Of a stretch of 64,000 bases of DNA, positions 27,901-54,378 are shown piece after piece. The stretch spans positions 7,501 to 71,500 of the forward strand of contig NC_135795.1 of the NCBI RefSeq assembly GCF_051106095.1, written 5' to 3'. The notes below the pieces were generated by a model, which saw only the letters and a list, made by a program, of their open reading frames with translations, searched no databases and was not told the DNA's origin. Source of the DNA: Pogona vitticeps (lineage: Eukaryota > Chordata > Lepidosauria > Squamata > Agamidae). The position numbers were made by a program, and so were the translations under genes. Numbering within the stretch: position 1 is the stretch's first letter; every line of letters starts with the position of its first letter.

Positions 27901-29664
27901 CCTGTTGATTCAGTCCACTTGTTAAATAGATCCCATCTTTCTGTTGCCTTTTGCAAGGGATAGTCCTTCATGACTTCTGTTAAAATGTCCATTTCGGCTA
28001 TTTCCCGTATCTTTTCAATAAGATCTTGTTTCGGTACCGTTGGTCTTTTCCAATTTTTAGCATATAGAATTCTGGCTGCTGTAACTATGTATATAACTAT
28101 ATAATCCTTTGACATCTATATTTTCAGGTATCATACTCAATAAAAACAGTTTTGGGGTTAATGGCACCTCACAGAGCAATATTTGTTCCAACATAGCATG
28201 TACTCTTTTCCAATATTGTTTCGCTATTTCAATACGCCACAGCTCTTGATTTGTCCACCAAGTCTTTCTGTGAAGGTTTAGATCTCCCAGCAGCTTCATT
28301 TGAATGCTGAAAAGGGCACCAGAAACAGAGCGAAGCTCTGTGGCTGCTTGTGAGCCAGAGTTGATGGGGGTGCAACAAAAAAGGGCAATAATTAGGCCAT
28401 GTGGTGGGGAACAGGTAAATGGGGAGGCAGAAGACAACAAGTGAATTATTAACACTGCCGGTGAACTTGTTGGTTACAGAAGAAGGAGATTGCGGTCTGC
28501 CAAAGATAATGCTAAAATTAATTTGCAAGTTAAAAAGATGCCGCAAGACTTCAGTTTCTTTGTTCTGATTTTGCTGATGCAAAGAGATACTGCTATTTTT
28601 TTTAGAAGTAATTGTATTTGTGTAATCCTTTATAAGCAAGCATTCAAATTCTCTTCTTGGCTTGGAGTCTTAACCTAGAAACACCAGAACATGATGTCTC
28701 TCCCTCTCTCTACATATTTCCAGTACAAGCTTAACCCCCCCCCCCAATTCTCTGGCTGTTTTCATTAGCCACTGTGTTGTCCAGTGTACTGGTCTACTCT
28801 ATTTGTGTTCTGTCCCCATACCAGCAAGTAGTCTGCTTTTATTCTGGTTTAAGTGGGATCTGTTCCTTTTGTACCTATTTTTTTCCTTCCGTTAGCCTGA
28901 AATATTTCATGCCATTTATAAAGTTTAAAACAAACAAAAAAACAAACAAACAAGAACTTTGTTTGTGGATGGATGCCTGGCAAGCAGTAGATCCTTGGGG
29001 GTTGTAAATGGTTTCCACATTTCCTTGTTCCTGACCTTGTGGTGGTGGGGGGGGGCAGGGTTTCTCCCATGAGGTAAGAAAGAACAGGAGTGTAAGAAGG
29101 GCAGGCAGGGTGTATGAGACAAAGACGTCAAAACCTGCTCAGCCGAGTGGCCCTTCTCTTGGACGGGCACCAAGGACCCAAGGCCAGATGGTTATATGGT
29201 TGGGCCAATGTATTCTATCTGTATACAGATTGGGCCAATGTATTCTATCTAAGTGGTCAAATTTAAACAAATAAATGTTTTTCATTTGCTATTTATAAAG
29301 AAGACAAAGAGAATTTAGAAATTAACTATTCCTGCCTTTTCTTCTCAGACCCCTTTGATATTGACTCTGGAAGGGCATTTTTTAATCCCAACAGACCTGA
29401 CAGAATAAAAACGTAAGTCCTTTGCATGTCTCTTTTACGTGTCTTCTGGGATTATTGTTGACTTTTATAACACTGGTCTCCCTTTGTAGTGTAACTGAAG
29501 AGGATGAAAGTTCAGGTGAAGAAACATCAGAAAATGACGATGAAAGCCACAGCAGCCACCAGAGTAGCAGCAGCAGCAGCGAGGACCTGAATGCAACACC
29601 TGGTGACCTGGCTGTGTGTGAGAGAGAAAACGAAGAAATGAGAAATGAGGGCTCTCACCCTTGA
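24970..29664 (+). CDS. TSR3: 18S rRNA aminocarboxypropyltransferase
   Basis: TSR3 transfers the 3-amino-3-carboxypropyl group from S-adenosylmethionine to a hypermodified uridine in the decoding region of 18S rRNA, late in 40S maturation in the cytoplasm. Six exons: 24970-25063, 25195-25510, 26081-26274, 26749-26922, 29349-29412 and 29490-29664. Phases agree and the sum is 1017 bp (338 aa; human 312). It starts with a basic region ([10 protein letters not shown]), then an acidic/serine linker (about 47-70). The conserved core has [14 protein letters not shown] (from 88), DCSWA (149-153), [16 protein letters not shown] (about 170-185) and [11 protein letters not shown]. The tail is acidic and serine-rich and ends GSHP; it lacks the basic C-terminus of the human protein. 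The ATG is the first in the exon and gives the family N-terminus. Confidence 0.96.
27145..27402 (-). mobile_element. tRNA-derived SINE (Sauria-SINE type)
   Basis: In TSR3 intron 4. On the minus strand it starts GAGCCTCGTGGCGCAGTGG, continues through the Pol III box region (GGGTTCAAATCCCAGG) and the TACCCAGCTTGCTGGG block to GGGGCGGTATATAAG, and ends in an A/G-rich tail (27145-27178). It is better preserved in its head than the copy at 5484. Confidence 0.88.
27660..28270 (-). mobile_element. L1 LINE 3' fragment
   Basis: The minus strand encodes ORF2 C-terminal sequence in two frames: [18 protein letters not shown] and [15 protein letters not shown] (about 28120-28230), then [20 protein letters not shown] and [17 protein letters not shown] ending [13 protein letters not shown] and a stop near 27891. 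An AT-rich 3' UTR follows to about 27700. This is a 5'-truncated squamate-type L1 in TSR3 intron 4; the ORF is frameshifted. Confidence 0.78.
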
Positions 29665-31085
29665 GTGTGCATACAAGCAGATCAGTGTTGCAGAATGAGT
29701 TCAGGGTCACTCTGCACACTTGGACTGTGTAGGAGAGACCCCAGTTAATGTTGTTAGTATCACTGTTCCTAGAAGGAGCTTGAGGAGGTGTCCTTTGGTT
29801 GATAGGCTGCTTCAGCTGGTTGGAGGAGGCCTTGCCTTTACTAGATTTGCTCAGGAGATCCATGTATGTAGCATCCCAGTCACAGGGCTTCTTTCCCACA
29901 GTAAATGTTTAAAGTGATTACTGCTACAAAAACAGTGCCTCTACAGGTTGAAAGAAAATTGACCAGAAGGCGAGACTGTCCCTCCAATATATTTTCTTTC
30001 AGCAGGGCTGATGGTAGCATCTTTGTAGTAACAACAGGTCAAGACAGTAACTGTAGAAAAGAAACAGCACAAGAGGAGGCCCTTGCAGGCGGAAACAACT
30101 CCCTGGCAGTCATACCCTTATTAGGTCTCTGTTCTGTTAAGTCCTCTTCTGCTCTGGAACAGACAGATACCACCATGGATAGATCTTCTGGGCAAGCCCT
30201 TTCATGGTTTTAACCCTGGACCACATTTCTGGGTGGGTGAGTTGTCTGAAAAAAGAGCAAAAAGCCAACTGTAACTACAAAAGGCTTTGGATAAACAGGG
30301 CTGCACATTCTATTATGCTGACCTTTTCTCAATAGAAAAAAAGTGAGGTCACTTGGTCCAGCACCTGCGAAACTAGGCTGTGAGTATATAGATGCCGGTG
30401 TTCTGTCAAGTGAATGGAGTGCAGCTAAGTCGTGTGCAGGCAGAAATACCAGGCTGTTCATCGTCTTCCCCTAACTCCCCCCCCCCCCGTTCTGTATTTG
30501 TGGGGCTTTGACCTTTTTGAAGCAAAAATAGGAGGAGGGGAGATTTATCAAAGTCAAAGGAAAGGCAGTTGAAATCCAGGGCAATCCTAGCTGTCTTGAT
30601 ACCACGGTGATAATCCGTCATAAGAGAGCCAGGTCCCTAAATGCCTTCAGTTCAATGGTGGTGGTGACTAGAAGATGGAGGAGCTGCACGCTGAGGCCCA
30701 GAGCCTTCCCCTCAGAATGCCATTTCTGTCCAGGACTAGACACTGGAGTCCTCCTCACACACACACACCCATCCCAAACCTCTTCCTCAGGACAACTTGG
30801 ACAAGGAAGGCGGACCAAAGCCCTGGAAGGTCCCATTATGCTGGAATGGAGGCCTAATTGTGTTTGCTTCCTTGTAATGGAGAGCTTTAAAAACGTTGAT
30901 GAAATATGTTCTTTCAAAATGATTTCATAACATTATAAACATTGACCATTTCTAAGCTGTATGCTAATTTAAAAATAGATTTTTTTAAAAATTCTCAAGA
31001 GTATTTTGTTGCTATATGTAAATATGTTGCCACCCACAAAATTAGTTATCTGGGTGTGCCAAAAGACAGTGATCGTAAGGTGTGA

Positions 31086-31149
31086 GTCAGATTGTACGAC
31101 CAGTTATTGTAAGATACTTATCTTACAATAACTGGTCTTACAATCTGAC
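31086..31149. repeat. Near-perfect 31-bp palindrome (hairpin)
   Basis: The left arm 31086-31116 begins GTCAGATTGTACGACCAG and the right arm 31119-31149 is its reverse complement with a single mismatch (C versus A at the twelfth position). Only 2 bp separates the arms. The structure would extrude as a cruciform or fold as a 31-bp RNA stem. It lies about 1.4 kb downstream of the TSR3 stop codon. Confidence 0.9.
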
Positions 31150-32473
31150 TGACCAGGTCTTCATCTGCCAGAGGAAAGGCTGGGGGTGGTATGTGTGTGT
31201 GTGTGTACCAGAATCTCTGAAGGTCCCACATTACATGGATCTCAAGAGTATGATGGGAAACCTGTGCAGCTAGGAAAGTGCCAGTGTTGTGTGTTCAGAC
31301 TGCCTAGTCCCTTCATAATTTTACAGCCTTTTTCTGAACCAGCTGTAGTTCCCAATCTGTTTTGAATGGGGCCCACAAACAGTACATTGCAGGAGTATAA
31401 ACTGGGTAGTACCTCTGTCTACTGAGCTGAGATTTAGGCTGCCTAAAGGGTGCTTCAGGTCACTTCGTCTAGTCCCTCCGACCTGTGAGCCTCAACCTGC
31501 AGGGTCGTGGGGTAGGCAGTCCTGCACTTGTCCTTCTGATCACCATTGGCTCCACCGGCTGGTGTTGATGGCAACTGCCATGCCACATAATCCAGAGGGA
31601 TCACTGCTTTCAGGAGTTTACAAGCCCCGTTAGAACATGTTGAAGACCAGACATACACCCTGATAAATTGCCAATCAGCTTGATATCTTCTTGGTATTGT
31701 GTGCTTTTCCTGGCTCCATTGCCAAGGCCAGGCCACCATTGTAGAGCAGCCTAACTTCGACCTTATTGAAACCATAAAGCTGTGTGGTTTCTTTGGTCTC
31801 GTGATACCTAAGAGCTAATTTGTGGCCCTGCTTTAAAAAAAATTAAAAGCTGGAACAACTCTTATCTCAAAGGAAGATATTTGTGACTTCTTGGAAGCAC
31901 CCAGCTCCATCTTGGTGTATAAATGATGTTAATAAATGTTTACTTATTTATACTTTATAACTTGAATCTGTTGCAACAGTGCAGTGTATAATATTATTAC
32001 CTGCTGTGAGGCTAGACAAAAGCCTTTTCAGCTGTTACCATATGGAATCCAAGAACCAGTTGAGGGTTTCTGCTGGATTCCATGCCAACAATCTTTCCTC
32101 CCCAGGTGTCTGTGAATCCCAACAACTTGCTCAGAGGGTGCGGAAATCCTCTGAAGCAGCTTCTGATAAAATGGTAACTTCAGAGAAGAGCATGCTGTAT
32201 ACTCATTCCTACCACGTTTGGAACAGGTTTGTATTGGTTAGACTGATCTCTAGACACTAAAAGGGGTTTCTATTGACACATGAGCTGAGACTACCCCCTT
32301 GCTTTGAAGTGTGTTCACTTTGAATAACTGGACTGACAACAGGTTTCACTCCTGCCACCTGGACTGGGCATGGCCTGTATTCCACTGAGAAAATTAATGC
32401 TTCCCAGAGGAGTCTCTTTAGAATTAGCATGTCTTTATGGAAGAAAATGAGACAAAAGGCTTTATAGAAACAG

Positions 32474-32479
32474 TTTATT
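32474..32479 (-). terminator. Candidate UBE2I poly(A) signal
   Basis: AATAAA on the minus strand, about 560 bp beyond the UBE2I stop codon, in unique sequence. Confidence 0.4.
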
Positions 32480-33038
32480 TACTCTAAACAGCAACACAGA
32501 CAGAACGCCATAAACACAAAGGAAGTGACGCAGAATCAAGATGCTGGCTGACTTTGGATCTGAGGCTTATAAGCAACAACAACCTAATTCCTTATGGGTG
32601 GAAAACAAAAGGGGGTGGAGGGCATGTGTGTGTTTTTTTTCTTACAGCCAAGTAGAGGCAAAATATACTTCTAAACAGTTCAAAGCATGCCTTCATCAGA
32701 GAGCAAAGAAACTAGAGATACTAGTGAATTTATAGAAGTATAAAAGTTTATAGTTTTACAGCAGTTGAAATACTGACATCAATATTAAAATAAAAGCAAG
32801 TTTTACATAACAATCAAAAATACAAAAGACTGAAGGAAGAGACCCTGTATGAAAAAATTGGGGGCAATTCAGCAAATTTAGAACTGTATACAAGTGGCGA
32901 ATATGGAAAATGGCACACATACAACCCCCTCCCCTAAGTGACTATTAATTGTACATAGCGACATTAGATTTGCAAAAGTTTTGTAAACAAGTTCTTGCCA
33001 ATTAATCCCTTCCTTTAAAGATGCTGGATGACAGGAGC

Positions 33039-37881
<4,843 letters not shown>

Positions 37882-37992
37882 TCACCGCTTGTTGTTGGTA
37901 GCAGTGGCGGCGGCGGCGGCGGCGGCAGCACCCGCGCGTGTCCCGGATTCAGGCGACGGCGGAGGCGAATGACCCGGATGTTCCCCACTCAC

Positions 37993-38300
37993 CTCCCCCC
38001 CTTTTGTCTCCAGCCTGGACTTTCCCTCGCAGGAAGCGGAGCTCGTCGGCACAGGCTGTCCCTCGCCGCGACCCGTCCGCCTCACAGCGCCTGCGCAGTA
38101 CGTGCTTGCGCCGAGGACCCAGAGCGGCCGTTCTAGCCGCGGGACCGAGCTCCGTGGCCCCGCCCCTGTCCCCAACAGGCCCCGCCCAGAGTTCCCGCCT
38201 TTCCAGCGGGATTGGGACGGTGCGAGATGCGGAGGGAGGGACTGGTTGCCATGGAGACCTACTAGGAGCCGGAAGGCGCACATCATTGGCTCCCGAAAAG
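37993..38300 (-). promoter_or_regulatory. UBE2I CpG-island promoter and non-coding exon 1
   Basis: A consensus donor GAG/GTGAGT on the minus strand (GT at 37991-37992) bounds a likely non-coding first exon beginning upstream, near 38.1 kb. An NRF1-type site GCGCCTGCGCA is at 38087-38097, CCCCGCCC GC boxes lie near 38160-38190, and an RFX X-box GTTGCCATGGAGAC is at 38245-38258. There is no TATA box. The CpG-rich region runs from about 37.0 to 38.5 kb. Confidence 0.65.
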
Positions 38301-38599
38301 GAAGCCCCACCCCCGCCAAGCCCCGCGTCGCTCCGACCGGCGGGAGCGGACAGGCTGCCCTCCCTTCCCCTCCCCCGGCGTCTCCGGGGAACCGGACGGG
38401 CCCGCTTGGGGCGGGGCGAGGCGGGGAGTTCCGCCGCTCCTGCCGGGCAGCTCTCTGGAACCAGGGACCCCGACGCTTGACAGAGGCACCCCCTTCCCGC
38501 CCCCCCCGCCCCAAAAAAGGAATCCAGGCCCTCGTTCACCCACCGAGCAGCCTCTCTGCAAGGAGACACATCGAGCTCCCCCCAGAAACCATCTGCACG

Positions 38600-39620
38600 A
38601 GAAGGGGGTGAGCAGCTCCTTTGAAGGTGGAGGAACTGTTGGCCTGTCCATTCCCGTTGCAGGAGCCTGCCGGTTGTTGCCCAAGTCCCTGTGTGGTCGC
38701 CGCAGGATGATGACCTTGGGAGGGGCCGGCTCAGTCCTGCTCCTCTTTACCCAGCAGCTCCCTTCCAAGGGCAGGAGGAGTGGAGGGAGCTCTGGAAGGA
38801 GAGCGTGGGTAAAGGCAACACTTTTGTGGGTTATAATAGGAAGGAAGGGCTGCCAATTCCTTCCTGTAAGTAGCCTCCTCAGCGAGACATCTTCCCCTTC
38901 TCCAAAGATGGATAGGTCCCTTTGGGTCATCCTACAGGCAGGAAAGCCCTCCAGGAATTCAGTGCTGCAGGCATGTGCAAGTCTTATGATGTTCGCCATG
39001 GAAGGGCACCGTCTTGAACAGAGCAGTGGGTCTCTATGGTAAAGGAGGATTAAGTGGTGTAACCGCTAACAGGCAAGGTGGAGAATGCAACCTCCGTGCC
39101 CAAAAGAAAAAAAGAAGCACCTTCCATGCCTGGAAGACCTGTGGGTTACCCTGCCCAAAGGGTTCGTTTTCTTCATTTCCCATATACAGTATATAGGGAC
39201 TCTGGTATTTTAAGTGGGTGGTCTGTTTAGTGTGCATGTGGCGGAAGCATAGCTGATAAGTCTCCAGACCCCTCTTGACATGAAAATTTGCTTTAGGAAA
39301 ACAAACTATCAGAATAATTACATCTCATTGCAAAAAACCTGAGAAAAATAAGTAAAAATCATCCAAATGACAGCTTAAAATTACACCAGATCACCAGTGC
39401 CATTGTTAATATTTCAGAGACAATCCTGCAGGTCTCACGAGGCACAAAGTTCACATCTTAAAACTGTAAAAATCTAACCAATTTCAATAATATCTGGTTC
39501 ACAGTGTAAGTGCCGGGGTGGGGGGGAAGGATTCTGCAAAAACAGCACACATGCTGTTTGGGGGAACAAGAAGAAAACTGATACCAGGGTAATCCTGCCT
39601 GCATCTATAAATGGAATTAT
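38600..39620. other. UBE2I-KCTD5 intergenic spacer
   Basis: No gene, SINE or RNA gene was recognised on either strand between the UBE2I promoter and the probable 3' end of KCTD5. Confidence 0.5.
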
Positions 39621-39623
39621 AGA

Positions 39624-39629
39624 TTTATT
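39624..39629 (-). terminator. Candidate KCTD5 poly(A) signal
   Basis: AATAAA on the minus strand, ~2.6 kb past the KCTD5 stop codon. The intervening sequence (39.6-42.2 kb) has no other gene and would be a long 3' UTR. Placement is tentative. Confidence 0.3.
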
Positions 39630-42186
39630 TTTTTGCAAAATCTAAATGTGCTAATCAAACCTACATTCTGCAAGGCAAATTAAAATACTTTTTCTTACTT
39701 AAAACAATTTACTCTGCTTCCAAACTGACAGACACAAACAAGCAATAAATTGAGTTACAAAAAGAAGTGAAGGATAAAGGAAATGGCAGGGGTAGAGGCA
39801 GCAGTTCATGTGAGAAGGAGAGCCATGGAGGATGTCAAAAGCCATCCCAGCCATGGCTTGGTTTCAGAGCTTTTGTCAAAATCTGCCTCCATTACTCAGT
39901 TTTAATCCTGAAGGCTGGAAACTCGCCTTTTTAAACAAAAGATGAAAACTGAGTTTTTCAAGAGGGTATGCTTCATGCCATTAGCCACATTCTACAGTAA
40001 CAAATATTACAAAAAGGATTACATCCAAAATTAAATCCTAGGTTACAACTTTAATTTCCTGGTATAAATCTGGATAGATGTTGCATTTTGTTCAACATGC
40101 TTAAATTTCTTTTAAATTAAACCAACTCTCCCCGAATCAATACAAAGGGAAAGCCTGGCCTGTCGCTAAAATCCTCAGATAGAACAAAGAGGTATTACCA
40201 TAAGAGCTACAGGCTATGACCCCCTCCCAAAATACCTTCTGACCCTTTATGGTTTTCCAGATGGAGTAGGGCAATGCCAGATCAAGATCCCCGCTCTGAG
40301 ACAAGCAAGACACGTTACAGAGAGGAACCGGCGGACGCAAGGCATAAGTAAACCCCAAAACAGCAAACATGTCAAAATGAATTGGGAGGGGGCACAGTCA
40401 CTCCCCTCTGCCCTGGTTCTCCTTCTGCAGTATGTTTTACTGTGGCCATCTTTAAAAGTGGCAGTTAAGAACACTCGAATCTACAATTTGCTCTTCAGAG
40501 CAAACTGTTCAAAGGAAGATCCTGAAGAGGCATAATCATGGCACCCTCTTTTTGGAAAACAAAACTTTTCAGGGCAAACAGTCACATTTTGTCTCCAGAA
40601 TGTGTCCCAAAACAGCACAACACAAAGGAGATGAAGGCTGGGCCTCCTGCAGTTGGCAACTGGGTCCACATACAGATACGTCTTTCTACAGATATACATA
40701 AGAAAACACTATTCCTCAGCAGAAAATTAGCTAATTAAGGGAGGATGCCTAAAAAAGTACAAAAGTAGAAAGATTTCACTCTCCAGAATAATGACACTTT
40801 AGTGAAGTCAGTTGAGTTATAGCATCTTAAAAAAGGCAAACCCACCTATGCCCGTACTGAGGAATGCTTTGCCACTTGCTCTGCAAACCTGTCTTAAGTG
40901 GAAAATGTAAGACATGGGATGGGAAAGACAGCCAGCTCACAAATCTGCTGGGCAGAATTGGTTTGCAAAATCAAATCAAGAGGGCCAGCAGACAAGAAGA
41001 AATGCTCTAGGTGCTGACTACTACTCACCTCAGAATGGTAAAGGAACTGGTGTATACATACAACTTTTGTAAGTTGTTTAATGAAACAGAGTACTAAAAA
41101 GCCTCAGACAAGTGTGGACTCCTCTCTAAAGCAGAGAGATCCAAAGGACAGGCTTCTGAGACCTACTTCAAAGAACATGCTAAAAGTTTCATTTAAACAC
41201 AGTGCTCTAAAAAGCTCCAGTTTTTTTCTTCACATTTATCACAAGCTTCATGAAACCACACACGTTCGACCGTGCTTTGTGAAAACACCGGAAAGAACTG
41301 CATAGATAAGAGAATGTAGAAATGACTGTAAACATCTGTTAAAGAACCACAAGAATTTCTAACCTGTAGCTGCAGAAGCTCTGCTTTTGGGCACGCAGAC
41401 CCTCAGGCTAAGCCATCAAGACAAAGCACCCATTAAGATTTAAACAGCAGGCATACCTTCAGCCCTCTCACGATTCACAGGGACTTTCAAATATTTTAAA
41501 AAGATAACGCAACTTGGGGCTTGTGTGTTTGAAAGGCAAGACATTGTGTCATTTTTTTAAAAAAGGTCTTCAATCTGAATATGGAGCTACACCTCACTGT
41601 TAACACTTGCAAAAGCAAGTTTAGCAAAAAGGAAGACCCCACCCCCTCCCCTTCCCAAGATGCAGGCAAAAGAGGCTTCTTTCCAAGGAAGGGACAGGGC
41701 ACAGGAAAGATGCTGGTCCTTTTCTGGAGCACCGTGGCTTGTACCAATGGCTTCCTACAGCCTTCTTCCACAAAAGCCCTGACCAGGGCTGCCCAATGCT
41801 AGAGGTCCACACCAGGGCTGTAATCTATACATAGCACCAAGTAGGTTGTCCTTGAACTTCCTGCAATTAGAACCCAAATGGCTTCACCTAGAGAGCACTG
41901 GACAGTGTGTGAGATCTCTTCAGTGGGGAGAACCAGCAGTAGGGTCAGAGTGCTTCTGTGGGATGACAATCAGCAGAACCAGGCCCCAAAGCCAACATGT
42001 GCGGTGGTCTTTCAAGACGAAGAGGCAGATGTCCCAAGCAACCTGCTCTGGATGTGCCACTTTGGAAAGTTCAAAATCCCGAGTCAACAACAATAAGTGT
42101 CTGAACAAGTGGCTTCCTTGTGGCGCCAAGCTTCCTCCTGTGGCAATTCCGAAGAAATGTCTTCCGCTGCCCATTGCAAGGCCCAG

Positions 42187-51937
<9,751 letters not shown>

Positions 51938-52175
51938 CCCGAACGCGCGCCGGAAGGTCCGTCAGGGAAAGGCGCCCCTTCCGCTACTGCGCATGGGCGG
52001 GGACCCGCCTTCCGGGAAAAGGGCGGGGGAGGGGGCGGGGAAGGAAGAGGAGGAGCGTCGCGGGGCGTGGCCTGTGGCTCCTCCTCCCGCGTGCCTGTCG
52101 CGCCTCCGGCTTCCGGGATCCCCCGGCACTGTGGCGAGGGGCCTTGGTCCCAGCGGAATGATGGGAGTTGTCATC
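51938..52175 (-). promoter_or_regulatory. KCTD5 CpG-island promoter
   Basis: GC-rich sequence upstream of the KCTD5 start with an NRF1-like TGCGCATGGGC near 51988, ETS-type TTCCGG words near 52010 and 52110, GC boxes (GGGCGGGG, GGGGCGGGG) near 52022-52040, and a ZNF143-like ATGATGGGAGTTGTCAT near 52158. There is no TATA box. The island extends into exon 1 (from about 51.2 kb). Confidence 0.65.
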
Positions 52176-52745
52176 CCGCCTCAGTGAGGCTGTCCTATTT
52201 GGGGAGCACCTTGAGAGGGCAGGATTCTCTGGAAAAAGGCAAGAATGTTGGGAAAGGCAGCAGGAAAAGAGGGGGACCCAACAGGAGGTGCCTCCACTCC
52301 CTAAGGAAGCCACCGGCTTGGGTCTGCCGGAGCCGCGCAGGGCTGTCGAGGACGGGCCCTGTTGGAGGAGATGATCGCTCCTTTGGGGGGCTCTTGGCCA
52401 CCGACTGCCCCGGGGCTGCTCTTCAAGGCGGCTTTCAGAGGCTTCCTAGAGGTCACCCAAACGGAGGAAGGCGTGGGTTGGCATGCCGTTGCCGTTGCCC
52501 CTGCCGGCGGGTCAGGGCTGGCACCTGCATGGGACCAGGCGGCCTGAGTCCAGGCAGGGTGAGCTCAGGGTGGCGGCTCTGTCTCCCTGCAGGTGACGGG
52601 CGACTTCAGGACCCCGGGTCTCCCTCCCTCTTTGCCGGCTTGAGGAGCCCTTGGGGCTACCCTGCAGTTACCAGGCGGGGCTCCCTCCAAGAAGATGCGT
52701 GGCCTCCTCTCGCAGGATGACATGGAAGCACATCTGGCCCAGGCT
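52176..52745. other. KCTD5-PDPK1 spacer, nothing recognised
   Basis: Ordinary sequence upstream of KCTD5 with no convincing exon or RNA gene on either strand. Confidence 0.5.
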
Positions 52746-52769
52746 TCACTTGGGCAGAAAATGCTGGCA

Positions 52770-52955
52770 GACATGCTTCAACTTTAATGTTGCTTTTGTT
52801 TACCATTTCCCAGAATGGTATTTGCTTGATCCTTTTAATTATTTGTATACTTGTTGTTTTTAGTTTTTAATGCTGTAAGCCACCTTTGGTCCTTTTTAAG
52901 GAGAAAGATGGACTAAGAACATTTTAAATAAAATAAATTTAAATAAATAAATAAT
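52770..52955 (+). mobile_element. L2/CR1-like LINE 3' tail
   Basis: TTTTTAATGCTGTAAGCCACC, then TTTTTAAGGAGAAAGATGG and TTTTAAATAAAATAAATTTA with further AAAT units: the 3' end of a squamate L2/CR1-type LINE, related to the tails at 5180 and 8915. Only the 3' UTR end is present. Confidence 0.65.
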
Positions 52956-53164
52956 AACCTCCCTTGCTCCAAATTCCTACACAAAGCATTCTTTCTTATG
53001 CTTCAAATATGAAGAAGTGCCAAGAGCAGTATGTGCTGATAAGAACCTGTGCCCCCAGAAACTCAGATTACCTTAAAAAGAGATCCCACCCCATGAGAGA
53101 TGGGAAGCTTTGGCTAAGAAAGCAAAATCTTTCATGTCTTACAAGAAAAGTTTGACCATAACAG

Positions 53165-53170
53165 TTTAAT
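53165..53170 (-). terminator. Candidate PDPK1 poly(A) signal
   Basis: ATTAAA on the minus strand about 1.2 kb beyond the PDPK1 stop codon. No AATAAA was seen between it and the stop. Confidence 0.35.
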
Positions 53171-54378
53171 TGGAAAAAATAAACCAAACCAAAACAAAAA
53201 AAGATATGAAACATTTGATAGATATGACTCCAGTACCATACAATTCCCCCCTCCTCTGTATCAACATTTTTACATAAAGACAACAATTAGTCTGATTAGT
53301 GGAGGGGCTTAAATATATTTAAATCATGTAAAATATTTTCAAAGTTGCTAAAAGATACGACGCCTGGCCAATGAACAATACAGGAATATTTGTACACCTC
53401 ATTTATACAAAGAGACAACAAATCAAGTCATCAGTTGTACAACAGCTTTTCCTTCGCATGGCCTCCTCCACTCCTCGACAGGCCAGCCACCTGCGCCGCC
53501 CTGCGCTTCCCCTGCCCCTGCTCATGACACATGCCCTGGAAAGAGAGCGGCTCGCTCCCCTATTCCAAAAAGGTGAAGAGTCTATTTGTTACACCAATAC
53601 AGTTTCATACTAACTAGTTAATCTCTTAGTTAGTATTAGTTAAAAGCATGCTGGTAATTTTAATGCTCCTTAAACATGTAAATGCATCAAATTAAAATCC
53701 CATGTTTAAAATTTTATGAAAGAAGAATGCCAGAATTTCAATTTTTCCCTCTGACCACCTGTGCAGGAATGTATCTGCAAGACACAAGGCTCTTTAAAAG
53801 TACCATCCATGGAGAATCTCCTGCAACTGGGCATGACCTGGAGGATTCCGCAAGGGCCTCCATCGGCCCACAGTGTCAGTGAGTGCTGGATACCAACAAA
53901 CCAACTAGAAAGAAGGGGGAGGGGAAGGAAGGAAGGGGGAAAGGGTGGCAGCGGCAACAATGGCAACCTCTCACACGGAGACATTTCAAAGCTCCCTGAC
54001 GAAACACAGTTGCATGATCAATTAGGACATCACAGTCACGATCCAGCCCCCACATGACCTGATCTGTGCATGTGGGATGGCTTTGCTGAGCCAACAACAG
54101 GAAGTCCACAAGTTTGTAGCAGAAGCCAAGGGAGTCACTCACAGCAGCAGAAAGGGATGTTTTTGTATGTGTGCGTGTGTGTATGAGAGAGAGAGAGAGG
54201 GAGGGAGGGAGAGCAGCACAGAAGCAAGCAAAGCGACCCTGAATTCCATTGGTTTCCTCAGAAAAGGAAAGAGTTTTGGCCCTGGAGGTGGATGTTCGCT
54301 GGGCAAGGAAGAGTCCTGGGAGCACGTGGAGGCGCTCTGGCAGCAAGGAAAGAGGCAGGGCTTTGGGGGGCAGTGGCC

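Larger units (their letters stand above)
29665..33038. other. TSR3-UBE2I intergenic / 3' UTR region
   Basis: The two genes converge here. No coding exon was found on either strand. Contents include GT and AC microsatellites (about 30755-30770 and 31190-31206), the palindrome at 31086-31149, and a stretch near 31320-31800 that looks like an old, unplaced interspersed repeat. Candidate poly(A) signals are AATAAA at 31931 (plus) for TSR3 and, on the minus strand, at 32474-32479 for UBE2I. The BAIAP3 gene expected here from human synteny is not present. Confidence 0.55.

Noticed and set aside
38608-39042. 144-codon plus-strand frame right of the UBE2I promoter
   Set aside because: No family resemblance, no splice-consistent partner exons, and overlapping frames on the other strand.
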